Source: Ahaetulla prasina (Eukaryota > Chordata > Lepidosauria > Squamata > Colubridae). Taken from it: a DNA stretch of 64,000 nt. Shown here piece by piece: positions 40,216 through 52,200 of this stretch. Position 1 is the stretch's first letter; the number at the start of each line of letters is the position of its first letter. Position numbers and translations under genes: made by a program. The stretch lies in contig NC_080543.1 in NCBI RefSeq assembly GCF_028640845.1, positions 7,399,959 through 7,463,958 on the forward strand, read 5' to 3'. The notes below the pieces were generated by a model. That model was given only the letters and a program-made list of their open reading frames with translations. It searched no databases and had not been told where the DNA came from.

Positions 40216-40700
40216 GCTGAAGGTATTTGTGTGAGCAGCAAAAAGGGAGAAGGCAGAAAAAAATAAATAAAAAACCCACATGCACTTCCAGGTGGTAAGC
40301 AATGGCAACATTTTTCTTTTATTTCTTTCCTTAACAATCCTCCACCCGCCTTCCCTTTCAACGTTTCAAGTGCAATCTTCAGTTGCCAGGGCTACTTGAT
40401 CGTTGATATGTTCTTAATATATTTGATGTTCACAGATGAGAGCGGCTGCTCCGCGTGCGCTGAAGTGCGCTATCCGTACACAAGAAGCAGCCATGTGCCC
40501 ATGAATGCTCAGTTGCTATGACACCTGGATTGACGGTTAGGTTCAAAAATGGAAAACAAGATCCAAGGAGCTGAAAGGCAAGTCGAGGAGGAAGATGTGT
40601 CTAGTCAACCTTTTGTTACATGCCCCAATCTGTCCTTAGCAAATGACTGTAGACCACTAGCTCATGGAAAGTTCATGAGCTCATGGCTACTAGCTCATGG
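40216..40700. other. No recognisable feature
   Basis: No recognised repeat. Short open frames only. Confidence 0.45.
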
Positions 40701-40704
40701 TTTC

Positions 40705-40765
40705 TTCCTCCTCCTCCTCCTTCTCCTCCTCCTCCTCCTCCTCCTCCTCCTCCTCCTCCTCCTCC
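40705..40765. repeat. (TCC)n microsatellite
   Basis: About 20 units. Confidence 0.96.
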
Positions 40766-40924
40766 ATCATCATTTATTTTGTCGTGTTCATATAGTGTAT
40801 ATTGGAGATGGTGACCCTTTGAGGGCCGTATGCAATGAAATTTCATTTTCATGTATGCCAATTAGTGTACATTCAAAGTGACAGTGACCTATTTTATTCT
40901 GTTTATTATTTATTTATTTATTTA

Positions 40925-41880
40925 TTAAATTTTTATACCGCCCTTCTCCCGAAGGACTCAGGGCGGTGTACAGCCTTATTTAAAACACATAAATACACAT
41001 AAATCCCAGATTTAAAATACATTTAAAACGAAATATTTAACAGGCCAAATTGACTAAAACGGTCAAACCCGATATAAACCCTTAAAATTTAAAATTATAA
41101 ATAGATTAATACATTAAAATTAAATTAAAATTAAATTAAAATTAAATTAAAATTAAATTAAAATACTTAGGCTAGTCCCGCCCGATTAAATAATAGAGTC
41201 TTCAGTTCCCGTTTGAAGGTTCGGAGGTCAGGAAGTTGATGCAGCCCTGGAGGTAACTCATTCCATAGGGTCGGTGCTGCCACAGAGAAAGCTCTCCCCC
41301 TGGGGGCCACCAGCCGACACTGTTTGGCCGATGGCACCCGGAGCAGGCCCACTCTGTGGGTGCGCATAGGTCGTTGGGAGGCTATCGGTGGCAGAAAGTG
41401 GTCTCGTAAATAGCCCGGTCCTAAGCCATGGAGCGTTTTAAAGGTGAGCACTAAGACCTTGAATTGCACCCGGAAGGCAGCCAGTGCAGGCCACACAGGA
41501 TAGATGTTATATGGGAGCAATGTGGTACTCCCACTATTACCCGCGTAGCCGCATTCTGGACTAACTGGAGCCTCCCGGTGCTCTTCAAGGGGAGCCCCAT
41601 GTAGAGAGCATTGCAATAGTCCAAGCAAGAGGTAACGAGGGCGTGAGTGACCGTGCGTAAAGAGTCCCGGTCAAGAAAGGGGCGCAACTGGCGCATCAGG
41701 CGAACCTGATAAAATGCTCCCCTGGCAACGGCCGTCAGGTGCTCCTCTAGGGACAGCCGATCATCTAGGAGAATGCCCAAGTTGCGCACCCTTCCCCTGG
41801 GGGTCAGAACTTCACCCCCCACAGTCAGCGAAGGCATAAGCTGACTGTACTGGGACGCCGGAACCCACAACCAGACCGAC
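40925..41880 (-). mobile_element. L2-clade LINE 3' end, minus strand
   Basis: The reverse strand runs from the TPRGRVRNLGILLDDRLS region to the 3' UTR, an (AAATT)n-like patch and the 'ccgccctgagtccttcggga' stem. It adjoins an (ATTCT)n array at its 5' side. Confidence 0.88.
41167..41870 (-). pseudogene. L2-clade reverse transcriptase C-terminus, frameshifted
   Basis: Two overlapping minus frames (41451-41870 and 41167-41628) together span about 230 residues of the L2 ORF2 C-terminus. Blocks in order: RNLGILLDDRLSLEEHLTA, FYQVRLMRQLRPFLDRDSL, LDYCNALYMGLPLKSTGRL, LQLVQNAATRVI, then after a shift near 41480 FKVLVLTFKTLHGLGPGYL, LLRVPSAKQCRLVAPRGRA, LWNELPPGLHQLPDLR and LKTLLF with a stop. The catalytic YADD box lies upstream of the truncation. 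The 61547-64000 copy ends about where this one starts, so the two together show most of the family. Confidence 0.82.
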
Positions 41881-41888
41881 GAGGGAGT

Positions 41889-41990
41889 CTATTCTATTCT
41901 ATTCTATTCTATTCTATTCTATTCTATTCTATTCTATTCTATTCTATTCTATTCTATTCTATTCTACTCTACTCTACTCTACTCTACTCT
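41889..41990. repeat. (ATTCT)n microsatellite
   Basis: About 20 units, the last few drifting to ACTCT. Confidence 0.97.
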
Positions 41991-41994
41991 TTCC

Positions 41995-42224
41995 CATTAT
42001 TCCTTGTCTGGCCTTCAGGTGCTTTGGATAATAGCTTGACCCCCTCCTCTCTGTGGCAGCCCCTCAAATTTTGGAAGACGGCTATCCTGTCTCCCGCTGG
42101 TCCTTCTCTTCACTAGACTAGCCAGGCCCAGTTCCTGTAACTGTTCTTCATATGTTTTAGTCTCCAGTCCCCTCATCATCTGGTTGCTCTTCTCTGCACT
42201 TTTTCTAGAGTCTCAACATCGTAT

Positions 42225-42255
<31 letters not shown>

Positions 42256-42720
42256 TATTTTTATATTTTTATTTTTGGTTGTCCACTAAGACTCCAAGAT
42301 TTCTCTCCCAGTTACTGCTATTAAGCCTGGTTTCCCCCAGTCTATATGTGTGCTTTTGGTTTTTCAACACTGAATTTCATTTTGTTAGACAGGGCCCAGT
42401 GTTCAAGTCGGTCAAGATCCTTCTGTACCTTGAGCCTATCTTCTAGAGCAGGGATGTCCAAACTTGGCCCCTTGAAGAGTGGTGGACTTCAGCTCCCAGA
42501 ATTCCCCAGCCAGCAACTTGCTCATATTTATAGCTCATGCTGGCTGGGGAATTCTGGGAGTTGAAGTCCACCACTCTTCAAGGGGCCAAGTTTGGACAAC
42601 CCTGTTCTAGGGTGTTAGCTATTCTTCTCAGCTTAGTATCATCCGCAAATTTGGTAAGTTTCTCTTCTATTCCCTCATCTAAATCATTTATGAAGATATT
42701 GAAGAGTATTGAGTAGAGGA
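41995..42720 (-). mobile_element. CR1 ORF2 fragment including the reverse-transcriptase catalytic box
   Basis: On the minus strand, near 42660 the sequence encodes KFADDTKLRRIANT, which contains the catalytic FADD box. It is followed by a KDLDRLEHWALSNKMKF-type stretch near 42400, and at 42000-42190 by the QELGLASLVKRR region. Interrupted by a hAT MITE (42449-42604) and a (TTTA)n tract (42225-42260). Frames are broken, so it is inactive. The only CR1 piece here that reaches the catalytic centre. Confidence 0.8.
42449..42604. mobile_element. Palindromic hAT-type MITE, 156 bp, inside CR1
   Basis: CAGGGATGTCCAAACTTGG...CCAAGTTTGGACAACCCTG, an inverted repeat with an unpaired centre. Flanks ttctagag (42441-42448) and ttctaggg (42605-42612) match at 7 of 8. 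Confidence 0.9.
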
Positions 42721-42778
42721 ATAGGATAAAGATAATACGATACAAATCTTATCTGACACCTGACCAAAATCAGAAACA

Positions 42779-43450
42779 CCTTGCAGGTAGCAATCAACTT
42801 ATGACCACAATTGACCCCAAAATTGATGTTGCTAAGTGATACATTGTTAAGTGAGTTTTGCCCTGTTTTATGAGCTTTCTTGCCACAGTGGTTTTTTTTC
42901 TTTTTTTTTTTGTTTACATTTATACCCCGCCCTTCTCCGAAGACTCAGGACGGCTTACAGTGTATAAGGCAATAGTCTCATTCTATTTGTATACTTTTTA
43001 CAAAGCCAACTTATTGCCCCCCCAACAATCTGGGTCCTCATTTTACCTACCTTATAAAGGATGGAAGGCTGAGTCAACCTTGGGCCGGGCTCGAACCTGC
43101 AATAATTGCAGGCTTCTGTGTTCTTAATAACAGGCTATTACCAGCCTGAGCTATCCGGCCCTTAAGTGAATCATTGCAATTCTTAAGTTGGTAGCACGGT
43201 TGTTAAGCAAGTCTGGCTTACCCATTGACTTTGCCTGTCAGAAGGTCGCAAAAGAGGATCACAAGACCCCAGGACACTGCAACCGTCATAAATATGAGTC
43301 GGTCGCCAAACGTCTGAATTTTGATCACGTGACCATAGGGTCGTAACGGTCGTAAGTGTGAAAACTGGTCATAGGTTACATTTTTCAATGTTGTCGTAAC
43401 TTTGAACGGTCACTAAATGAACTGTCATAAATCGAGGATTACCTGTATTA
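42779..43450 (+). mobile_element. Tigger-like MITE, near full length, split by a SINE
   Basis: 'aggtagcaatcaacttatga' start and 'cataaatcgaggattacct' end. The interior matches 16693-17087 apart from the SINE insertion. Confidence 0.8.
42893..43164 (-). mobile_element. SINE with an L2-like 3' tail
   Basis: On the minus strand: a tRNA-like head ('gggccggatagctcaggctg', B box 'ggttcgagcccgg'), the Sauria-type centre ('gtaaaatgaggacccagatt'), then a 3' end 'ccgtcctgagtcttcggaga' / 'agggcggggtataaatgt' that matches the local L2 LINE terminus and not the Bov-B-like tail. Confidence 0.8.
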
Positions 43451-43750
43451 TTTTTCTTTTTTTAAAAAGAAAACGGAATCAGAGTTAAATAATGAGAAAT
43501 AGATAAGGTCCCAACAGCATTCTCGAAATGTCTAAAGGGTTGGGAAGGAAAAGGGACCCAAGCATGAAAGTATGCAGCTGTTTATTTATTTAATTTATAT
43601 CAATTTTAACATAATTATAACTTAATTTATTAAAATTTATTTCCTCTCCTACTTGGCCTGCAAATCTGCGGCTGACATCCGGAATCCCTTGCTCTCAATC
43701 AGATAGAATTCCATCTTCTAATCTTTTGAGATCATCTTCAGGTATAACTT
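43451..43750. other. No recognisable feature
   Basis: AT-rich. Nothing recognised. Confidence 0.45.
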
Positions 43751-43756
43751 TGAATC

Positions 43757-43895
43757 CAGTGGTCTATACTTCTCAACCTTGGCAGCATGAAGATGTGTGT
43801 TCCACTCCCAGAATTCCCCAGTCACCCACGCTGCCTGGGGAATTCTGGGAGCTGAAATCCAACCATCCTCCCATTGCCAAGATTGAATCACAGTG
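43757..43895. mobile_element. Decayed palindromic hAT-like MITE
   Basis: 'ctcccagaattccccagtca' opposes 'tgcctggggaattctgggag', as in the MITE at 42449. The ends are diverged. Confidence 0.55.
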
Positions 43896-44035
43896 GAGTG
43901 GTCTAATTAGGATGTCATCTAAGTATAATCAATTCCTAGAAATGACAATCTCTAGAGTAAGGTGGAACTGGCCCAATAACCTGATGATGAAACCATGTCG
44001 ATGATGGAACCTGATCAGGAAACTATGATGATGAT

Positions 44036-44358
44036 ATCTAAGGGATTCCAATATCTAAGAAGCTGCCCCTGAGAAGAGGGGGTCAACTTATTCTCCGGGG
44101 CATCGGAAGGTAGGACAAAAAGAAACAGATGGAAACTAATCAAGGAGTGATCCAGCCTAGAACTAAGGAGACATTTCCTGACAGTGGGAACAATCAATCA
44201 GTGGAACAACTTGCCTCCAGAAGTTGTAGGTGCTGTAACACTGGAGATTTTTAAGAAGAGGTTGGACAAACAATTGGTTTGAAATGTTCTAGGATTTTCT
44301 GTTTGGGCAGAGAGTTGGACTGGAAGACCTCCAAGTTCCCTTCTAACTTTGTTATTCT
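44036..44358 (+). mobile_element. CR1 3' end, diverged
   Basis: Runs from 'aagggattccaatatctaag' to 'cttctaactttgttattc'. Several substitutions and a frameshift. Confidence 0.8.
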
Positions 44359-44359
44359 T

Positions 44360-45580
44360 TTATGATGGAACCTGATGATGAAAACATATTGATACGACAG
44401 TTATAATTTGGTTATCATTAGAAAAGTGTTCTGGTATGTGCAGAATACAAACAGAGCATCTGACAGACTTCCTGGCCTGCTATTCGCGAGTTGCCATAGG
44501 CCAGCGGGAATGGGAAACAGGCAAAACAGCATGGCAGCCAAAGACAGATGCACATTCCAGACTTATTTATTTTTATTATTCACACTTCCACACTTTTATC
44601 TCTCTCAAGGCTGTATCCCAGGGTTAACCATAGTGGCAGGAGGGGAGTGACCTCTACAACCTGTGAAATTGCTCCCTTGGCGAATGTGATTGATGACACA
44701 CCCTGGAGGGACGGGGAAACAGGGTCATAACTGGGGCGTAAATTACATAGGATCAGAGCTGGCTTCACTCGGGAATGTGCCGACATGAAGCTCCTAATAA
44801 ATAACTGGATTTCTTTTGAAGCTTGGCTTGAGACTCATGATTTAATTAGGGCATTCGTCGGAACTCTGTCAGACTCATTAAAACAGCCACATCTGAATCT
44901 CGGCCAGGTTCTTGTTGCATTGATGTTCCTCTGATGCCAAAGCACCTCCTCAGAATTAAATCAAAAACATTTGTGAGGGATGGCCCAAAGAAACAACGGC
45001 AAACAATTTCCATGGTAGTATAGGCAAAATACAGCTGACATCAAGAGGTTGAAGGAGACATGAACTTGATCCATCAGGTCCTCTTTGTCCTTGAAAGCCT
45101 TTGATTTTTTTAAAAAAATGTAGTTTTGAAACTGGGAATCCTCCTGAAATTGTGAATTGGATCTTTCAGTAAAAGATCATCTCATTCTTAGAAAAAAGTT
45201 CATCCATCAAACCGATGACAGATCAAACTTTAGTTTGACTGATTTGCTCTCATCCTCCTCATTGTTACTGTTATCCAGGTACCCATTCAGCTCTTCTCCA
45301 CACGTGGAGAAAGACTTTGCTGTCAGAGAGGCATATTAATAAACACTTCAAGCCTTTTTAACGGCGCCTTTTGGAACAATTGCGCAGATGCTCAAAAGCA
45401 CATTTCTTCTTCCCCTTTTTATGGAAATCTTAGTGCATTGAAACATGTGGACAATGACTTCTAAATTGGGAATGAAGCAAATGTCCTAAGTTGTTCCTTG
45501 CCCTCACGTATAATAGCCTGCTTTGCAATATGAGTTTCCCCGCTTATAAAGTTCAGCTGGAGGAGTCTGTGTTGTCAAGA
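44360..45580. other. Low-repeat stretch, no feature recognised
   Basis: About 1.2 kb of apparently single-copy sequence. Frames up to 80 codons are present, but I see no domain, splice pair or RNA gene I can support. Confidence 0.45.
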
Positions 45581-46675
45581 AAGGTGGAAGAGAGGAGAGG
45601 AGGGGCAGAGAGGTGGGGCAGTGAAGAGGAGAGGAGAGGGAGTGGTAGAGGGAGAGGAGAGGACAGGGGAGGGAGGGGAGGAGAGGGAGTGGAAGAGGAA
45701 GTAGAGAGGGAGGAGAGGAAAGGAGAAAGTGATAGAGGGAGAAGAGAGGGAGAGGAGAGGAGAGGGACGGAGGGGTGGGGAGAAAACAGGAGAGGAGGAG
45801 GGAGAGAAAGGGAGAGGACAGGGGAGGGAGGGGAGGAGAGGGAGTGGAAGAGGAAGTAGAGAGGGAGGAGAGGAAAGGAGAAAGTGATAGAGGGAGAAGA
45901 GAGGGAGAGGAGAGGAGAGGGGATGGAGGTGGGGAGAAAACAGGAGAGGAGGAGGGAGAGGGAAAGGGAGAGGGACAGGGGATGGAGGGAGGAGGAGTGG
46001 AAGAGGAAGTAGAGAGGAGGAGAGGAAAGGAGAGTGATAGAGGGAGAAGAGAGGAGAGAGAGAGGAGAGGGACGGAGGGGTGGGGAGAAAACAGGAGAGG
46101 AGGAGGGAGAGGGAAAGGAGAGGGGATGGAGGGGTGGGGAAGAGGTAGGAGAGGAGAGGAGGAGAGGAGAGGAGAATGAGGGAAGAAGAGGGGAGAGCAG
46201 AGGAAGGGGAGACGGAAAGAAGGTATAGAGGAGTGGGAAGAGAGAAGAGGAGCAGAGGAGAGAAGTGGAGAGGAGGGCCAGAGGGGAGGAGAGAGAAGAG
46301 GTAAAGGAATGGGACAGCAGAGGAGAAGGAGTGGTGAGGGGTGGAGGGAGGGAGAGGAGGGAGGAGAGAGGAGGGCCAGAGGGAAGGAGGAGAGAAGAGG
46401 GAAAGGGAATGGGAGAGAAGAGGAGGAGTGGTGAGGGGTGGAGGGAGGAGAGGAGGGAGGAGAGGAGAGGAGGAGCAGAGGAGAGAAATGGAGGAGGGAC
46501 AGAGGAGAAGGAGCGGGAGAGAAGAGTGAAAAGGAAAAGAAAGAGGGAGAGGGAGAGGGAAAGAAGGGGAGAGGGAGGGGAGAGGGGGATGGGGTGGAGG
46601 GGAGGTGGAGAAGAGAGGAGAGGAGGAGAGGAGAGGAAAAGGGAGGGAGGAGAGGGGAGGGGAAGGGGAGAGGAG
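45581..46675. repeat. Polypurine tract with a 155-bp minisatellite structure
   Basis: About 1.1 kb almost purely A/G. The phrase 'ggacaggggagggaggggag' recurs at about 45661, 45816 and 45974 with flanking blocks, giving a period near 155 bp. Long open frames on both strands (one of 383 codons on the minus strand) are composition artefacts. Confidence 0.95.
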
Positions 46676-46679
46676 AACC

Positions 46680-46870
46680 AGTTGAAGGTGGAGGAATTCC
46701 TCATATCAGCAATGGGAATGCCACTGGCAGATGTGAAGGATCGGATTAGGGAGAGAGCAGGATGGAGAGAAACTGTCTATGCAGTTATTGGGAGACACCG
46801 TCATCAACTTGATGGCACCCAATCACTCAAAGCCCGGCTGCATTATCAAGTGAGCGGACTTCCCTTCCTT
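46680..46870 (+). pseudogene. Possible LINE ORF end (unassigned)
   Basis: The plus frame reads AMGMPLADVKDRI, then ERAGWRETVYAVIGRHRHQ and LDGTQS. The WR-x-H-x-LDGTQ style resembles C-termini of some LINE proteins, but I cannot assign a clade. No start, no 3' tail and no flanking duplication are visible. Confidence 0.25.
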
Positions 46871-47978
<1,108 letters not shown>

Positions 47979-48525
47979 TGTCGTGTCCTAGTCCTCCGCT
48001 GACGGCCGGGTCAGGGAGGTCCGTATCAAACGTGCCTCTTCAGCTCTGCCAAAGTCCTATCAGAGTTCTCAAGGCAGGAAGTGACTTCAGCAATCCAAGT
48101 TAGACTTCGCCTGACTCAGAGAATGCCAGAAAGCAGATCCTTTATATAGGCCATGGGGTGTGGCTCCATGACTCAGCACTTATCTAGGCCTGCCCCTCCC
48201 TTCCTTTTGCTGACGTCGCCTCTCAACTCTCCGGAAGCAAGGATCTGTCCAGCCTCCAGCTGTTGGCAATCCTAGCTCATGACTGGCCTCACATTCTTCA
48301 GGCTCATATGCTGTGGGGGAGGGGTTTAGTTGCTCTGTTTGCCTGGGCATGGTGCCAGGACTGGGGGCTGAAGGCACGTCAGGCGCTTCATCTTGCTCAG
48401 CCTGTCCGGGCATGGTGCCAGGGCTGGGGCCTGGAAGCATGCCAGGACATTCTTCCGAACTATCAGCGTCTGGCAGTAGATAAGAGGGGCCCGGCTGCGG
48501 CAGGGGGAGCGGGCAAGACACAACC
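47979..48525 (-). mobile_element. Solo LTR, family 1, inside a CCTT/CTTT array
   Basis: TGTCGTG...GACACAACC. The flanks ctttc and cttcc are both microsatellite sequence. Minus-sense box is the reverse of 'cctttatataggcc' near 48138. Confidence 0.85.
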
Positions 48526-48610
48526 CTTCCTTCCTTCCTTCCTTCCTTCCTTCCTTCCTTCCTTCCTTCCTTCCTTCCTTCCTTCCTTTCTTTTTCTTTC
48601 TTTCTCCTCT
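48526..48610. repeat. (CCTT)n microsatellite
   Basis: Continues the array interrupted by the LTR. Followed at about 48625-48690 by the right half of a palindromic hAT MITE ('ggctggggaattctgggagt') and a CR1 tail scrap. Confidence 0.93.
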
Positions 48611-48729
48611 CCCTTCCCTTCCCTGGCTGGGGAATTCTGGGAGTTGAAGTCCTTCAGGCTTGAAGTTGCCCAGGTTGGAGACCCCTGGACTAGATGACCT
48701 CCAAGGTCCCTTCCAACTCTGCTACTGAC

Positions 48730-49134
48730 TTCTTCAATCCTGCTCCGCCTCTAAGCCAAGCAGTTTATCTTGTCTTTCTTCTCCCTTGCCAAAATCAACG
48801 GCTTCCTCTACCTTATTAAAGGCCACTTTGAAAATAAATCAAAAAAGCGTGAAGCGTGGAAACGATGTAAAACTATATGAGAACGCAATGAGTACAAAGG
48901 AAGTCAGTCACGCTAAAAGAGGAATTAGAGTAATCTTTTCAGGCACAAACGCATTATCAGAGTCTTTCTGCCTGGCTTTTTTTGCAGAGGGGGAGAGAGA
49001 GAGAGAGAGACAAAATCAAAATACTTTTTTAAAAAAAAAATATTAAAAATAAAATAGCGTTGTTGCGTCACAAATACATACTCTGCCTGAGAGATAGTTC
49101 TGCATTAATGTTGGTTCCTTTTCTTTATATATAT
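48730..49134. other. No recognisable feature
   Basis: No known repeat or gene seen. Confidence 0.45.
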
Positions 49135-49187
49135 ATATATGTACCAAGACAAATTCCTTGTGTGTCCAATCACACTTGGCCAATAAA
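49135..49187 (+). mobile_element. Family B LINE 3' tail, extremely truncated
   Basis: 'gtaccaagacaaattccttg' to 'cttggccaataaaattct', only the last 53 bp of the element. Confidence 0.85.
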
Positions 49188-49260
49188 ATTCTATTCTATT
49201 CTATTCTATTCTATTCTATTCTATTCTATTCTATTCTATTCTATTCTATTCTATTCTATA
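49188..49260. repeat. (ATTCT)n microsatellite
   Basis: About 14 units, tail of the LINE before it. Confidence 0.97.
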
Positions 49261-49264
49261 TAAA

Positions 49265-49565
49265 ACATGTTATAGTTTACAGTGTAGTGGTTAAGGTGCT
49301 GGCCTAGTAACCAGGAGACGGCGAGTTCTAGTCCTGCCTTAGGCATGAAAGCCAGCTCGGTGTCATTGGGCCAATCAGCAGGAGACAGTGAGTTCTATTC
49401 CCGCCTTAGGCATGAAAGCCAACTGGGTGACTTTGGACCAATCACCAGGAGACTGAATTCTAGTCCTGTCTTAGGTATGAAAGCCTGTGGGTGACTTTGG
49501 GCCAATCAGCAGGAGATAATGAGTTCTAGTCCCACCTCAGGCAGTTTGGGTCAATCATCAGGAAA
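49265..49565 (+). mobile_element. tRNA-headed SINE with internal tandem repeat
   Basis: Head 'cagtgtagtggttaaggtgc', then four or five tandem units 'gggccaatcagcaggagaca...'. Same unit as in 4211-4735, but the 3' body is missing. Confidence 0.7.
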
Positions 49566-49589
49566 TGAGGAGAATTAATTGTTCTGTTC

Positions 49590-49800
49590 TGTTAATTAAT
49601 TGTTCTGTTCTGTTCTGTTCCATTCCCTTCCGTTCCGTTCCGTTCCGTTCCGTTCCATTCCATTCCATTATTTTTTCTGCCTCTGTTCTATGCTATGCTA
49701 TTCTGTTCTGTTCTGTTCTGTTCTGTTCTGTTCTGTTCTATTCTGTTCTGTTCTATTCTATTCTATTCTATTCTATTCTATTCTATTCTATTCTATTCTA
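49590..49800. repeat. Mixed pentamer array (GTTCT, GTTCC, ATTCC, ATTCT)
   Basis: Blocks of related pentamers that differ by single bases, suggesting drift from one seed. Confidence 0.95.
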
Positions 49801-49802
49801 TT

Positions 49803-49912
49803 CCAGGTGCTTTGGAGAATATGTTGACTTCTTCTTCTTTATAGCAGACCTTTAAATACTGGAAAACTACTATCATGTCATGCCTAGTCCTACTCTTTGC
49901 TGGACATTAAAT
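49803..49912 (-). mobile_element. CR1 fragment
   Basis: 'aggtgctttggagaatatgt' through 'actatcatgtcatgcctagt', CR1 ORF2 on the minus strand. Confidence 0.75.
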
Positions 49913-50214
49913 CATGATTCGTTGGCAGATCTATGTGGTCCAAGGCAATTCTGGGAGATCAGCACCCAGGACTATCATTGACTCTCACACCTGACAACTT
50001 TTGACAAAGTTAAACCTCTGTCTGACCCTCCTTCTGAATTTTTGCCATTCTCCAAGGGACATTGAAGAAATTCGTTGTCAGTCCTGGATCTTTTACTTTG
50101 GATCTTCAGAGCTGCCACATTTAGTGCTGTGGGAAACTGGGAGGTGGGCAGGATTGTATGGAGTAGGGGAGATATCTAGCCATAATAACATTCCTTTCTC
50201 TGAGAGTCAAGGAC

Positions 50215-50859
50215 TGTACTGACCTAGGCTTCCTGAGACAGTAAAAAGCACACAATTAGTCCCAAAAACCCTCTTTTTATTTCAATGGCTGTGAATTCTG
50301 TTCATTCACAGGCTGTGATGAGTCACAAATAGTTTGTAAAGAGTCCAACAGAAGTCTGCCACAGTCCTTCGTGATAAGGCTCATAAGCACCCACCTTTAT
50401 CTCCCTTGACACGCTGCGAAAGGCCTAATCTGGCCATTAGCTTTCCAAGGCCACACGGAGCACAGAGTCAAAATGGAGCTTCGGAATTTAAACTGATCAG
50501 CACGAACAAAGTTGCTTCCTGCAAAGGCTCATGTGCCTTTGCTCCTCCTTTATGGGAGGGGCCAATCATCTCCAAGCCTGACTCACGAGTTGCCCATTTT
50601 GTCTTAACTGTTCTTGCCTTCTGGAAGCTCTGCGCACACGAACACTGGCTCCTCCTGTTTCTCTGCCTCACTGACATCAGACTCTGGAGGCTCCGGAGTC
50701 AGCACATAACTCCCAGATGGCCCTGGCCCCCTCTCTGCCTCCGACGCAGAGCCCTTGTCCGAGCCTTCCCCAAACTCCAGGACTGGCCCATGTTCCTCCC
50801 CAGCCTCCTCACAGTCTGACACTGTTGCCAGCTCCACAGGCTGCCAGTGGACCACAACA
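50215..50859 (-). mobile_element. Solo LTR, family 3 subfamily
   Basis: TGTACTGACC...GACCACAACA (645 bp) with a perfect 5-bp duplication AGGAC (50210-50214 and 50860-50864). The first half diverges from other family 3 copies. The second half matches them. Confidence 0.9.
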
Positions 50860-51796
50860 AGGACATCCTGCTCTGCACCTGGAATGGGGTGACTGGAAGG
50901 CATCACCAGTTGGGACGATGAATTGATTGGACCATGTGATAGACATGTGGGTGCTGGGGCAGAGTCTTGGAGTTGGAAGCTTTCAGATTCGGGTTTTCCC
51001 AGATGTGCCAATATGACATCTCTAATAAAATGGAACTTTGAGGAACTTCTAGCCTTGGAGTCTTCTTTCATTGGGGGGTGTATCTTGGAATCCCAACATT
51101 CATACTGGCTTGTCACCGTTCCATCTAATCTGTCAGCAGATCAATTTTAAACTTGAATTGTCGTTTGGGGTTGAAGCATTACCTTCAACCCCTCTGAGGG
51201 ATTTTTTTTTTTTTGGCCCAGTTTGTTAATATTGCTAATTATCCCATTCTACGATGTCCTTGTTATTCTTTTTTTCTTTCTTTTTTTTCTTTTTAATAAA
51301 GCTTCTAGCACATTTGTGATCTGGCATATATTATCTCCTTCCCTATTAAGAGAGTTTGGCTTCTTTTAATCTTTGCACAGCGGGAGGGAAGCCACACAAA
51401 AAAAAAAATCTGGCAAAGGAAGTGGAAAGAGACGCTTGTACTTTCCGCAATGCAACAAATCCTTGTAGAATTAGAATCAGATTAGAACTCCCTTCCGCAC
51501 AATTTATATACTACTAAAAGTCTGATTCTTGTCACCTTCAACTGGAGCGAAATAATGCATTGTGAGACAAAACTTTTTCAACCAGGGCATCTCAGAAGGG
51601 TTAACTTCCACAACGAGGCCAAAAGTCCAGGATCCATGACTTTTGTGGGATTGAAAAGTCACAGATTTCATAAAATATTTTATGACATTTATGTTTATCA
51701 TAAAGCAGTTTATAACATCACACCAAATATCATAAACAATTTTCTGTGTCCGTGTTTGAATGGGCTAGAATTCAACATGGGCTGCGTTCAAGGCAC
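50860..51796. other. No recognisable feature
   Basis: Apparently unique, T-rich near 51190-51300. No domain or repeat recognised. Confidence 0.45.
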
Positions 51797-52118
51797 ATAA
51801 AGGTAAAGGTAAAGGCTCCCCTCACACATAAGTGCTAGCCGTTCCCGACTCTAGGGGGCGGTGCTCATCTCCGTTTCAAAGCCGAAGAGCCAGCGCTATT
51901 TGAAGACGTCTCTGTGGTCATGTGGCCGGCATGACTCAATTCCAAAGGCTCACGGAACGCTGTTACCTTCCCACCAAAGGTGGTCCCTATTTTTTCTACT
52001 TGCATTTTTTATGTGCTCTCGAACTGCTAGGTTGGCGGAAGCTGGGACAAGTAACGGGAGCTCACCCCGTTACGAGGCAGCACTAGGGATTCAAACCGCT
52101 GAACTGCTGACCTTTCAC

Positions 52119-52200
52119 AGTATCAACAGTATTTCACAGTATTTCACAGTATTTCACAGAATCAACAGTATTTCACAGTATTTCACAGTATCAACAGTAG
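52119..52200. repeat. Short local repeat (ACAGTATTTC) at the LINE 5' junction
   Basis: 'acagtatttcacagtatt' and 'cacagtatcaacagt' variants recur about six times, only here, at the 5' edge of the LINE insertion. Confidence 0.85.

Noticed and set aside
45553..46704. 383-codon minus-strand open frame rich in Ser, Pro and Leu
   Set aside because: It is the complement of a polypurine minisatellite, which lacks stop codons for reasons of composition. Frames on the other strand are open too.
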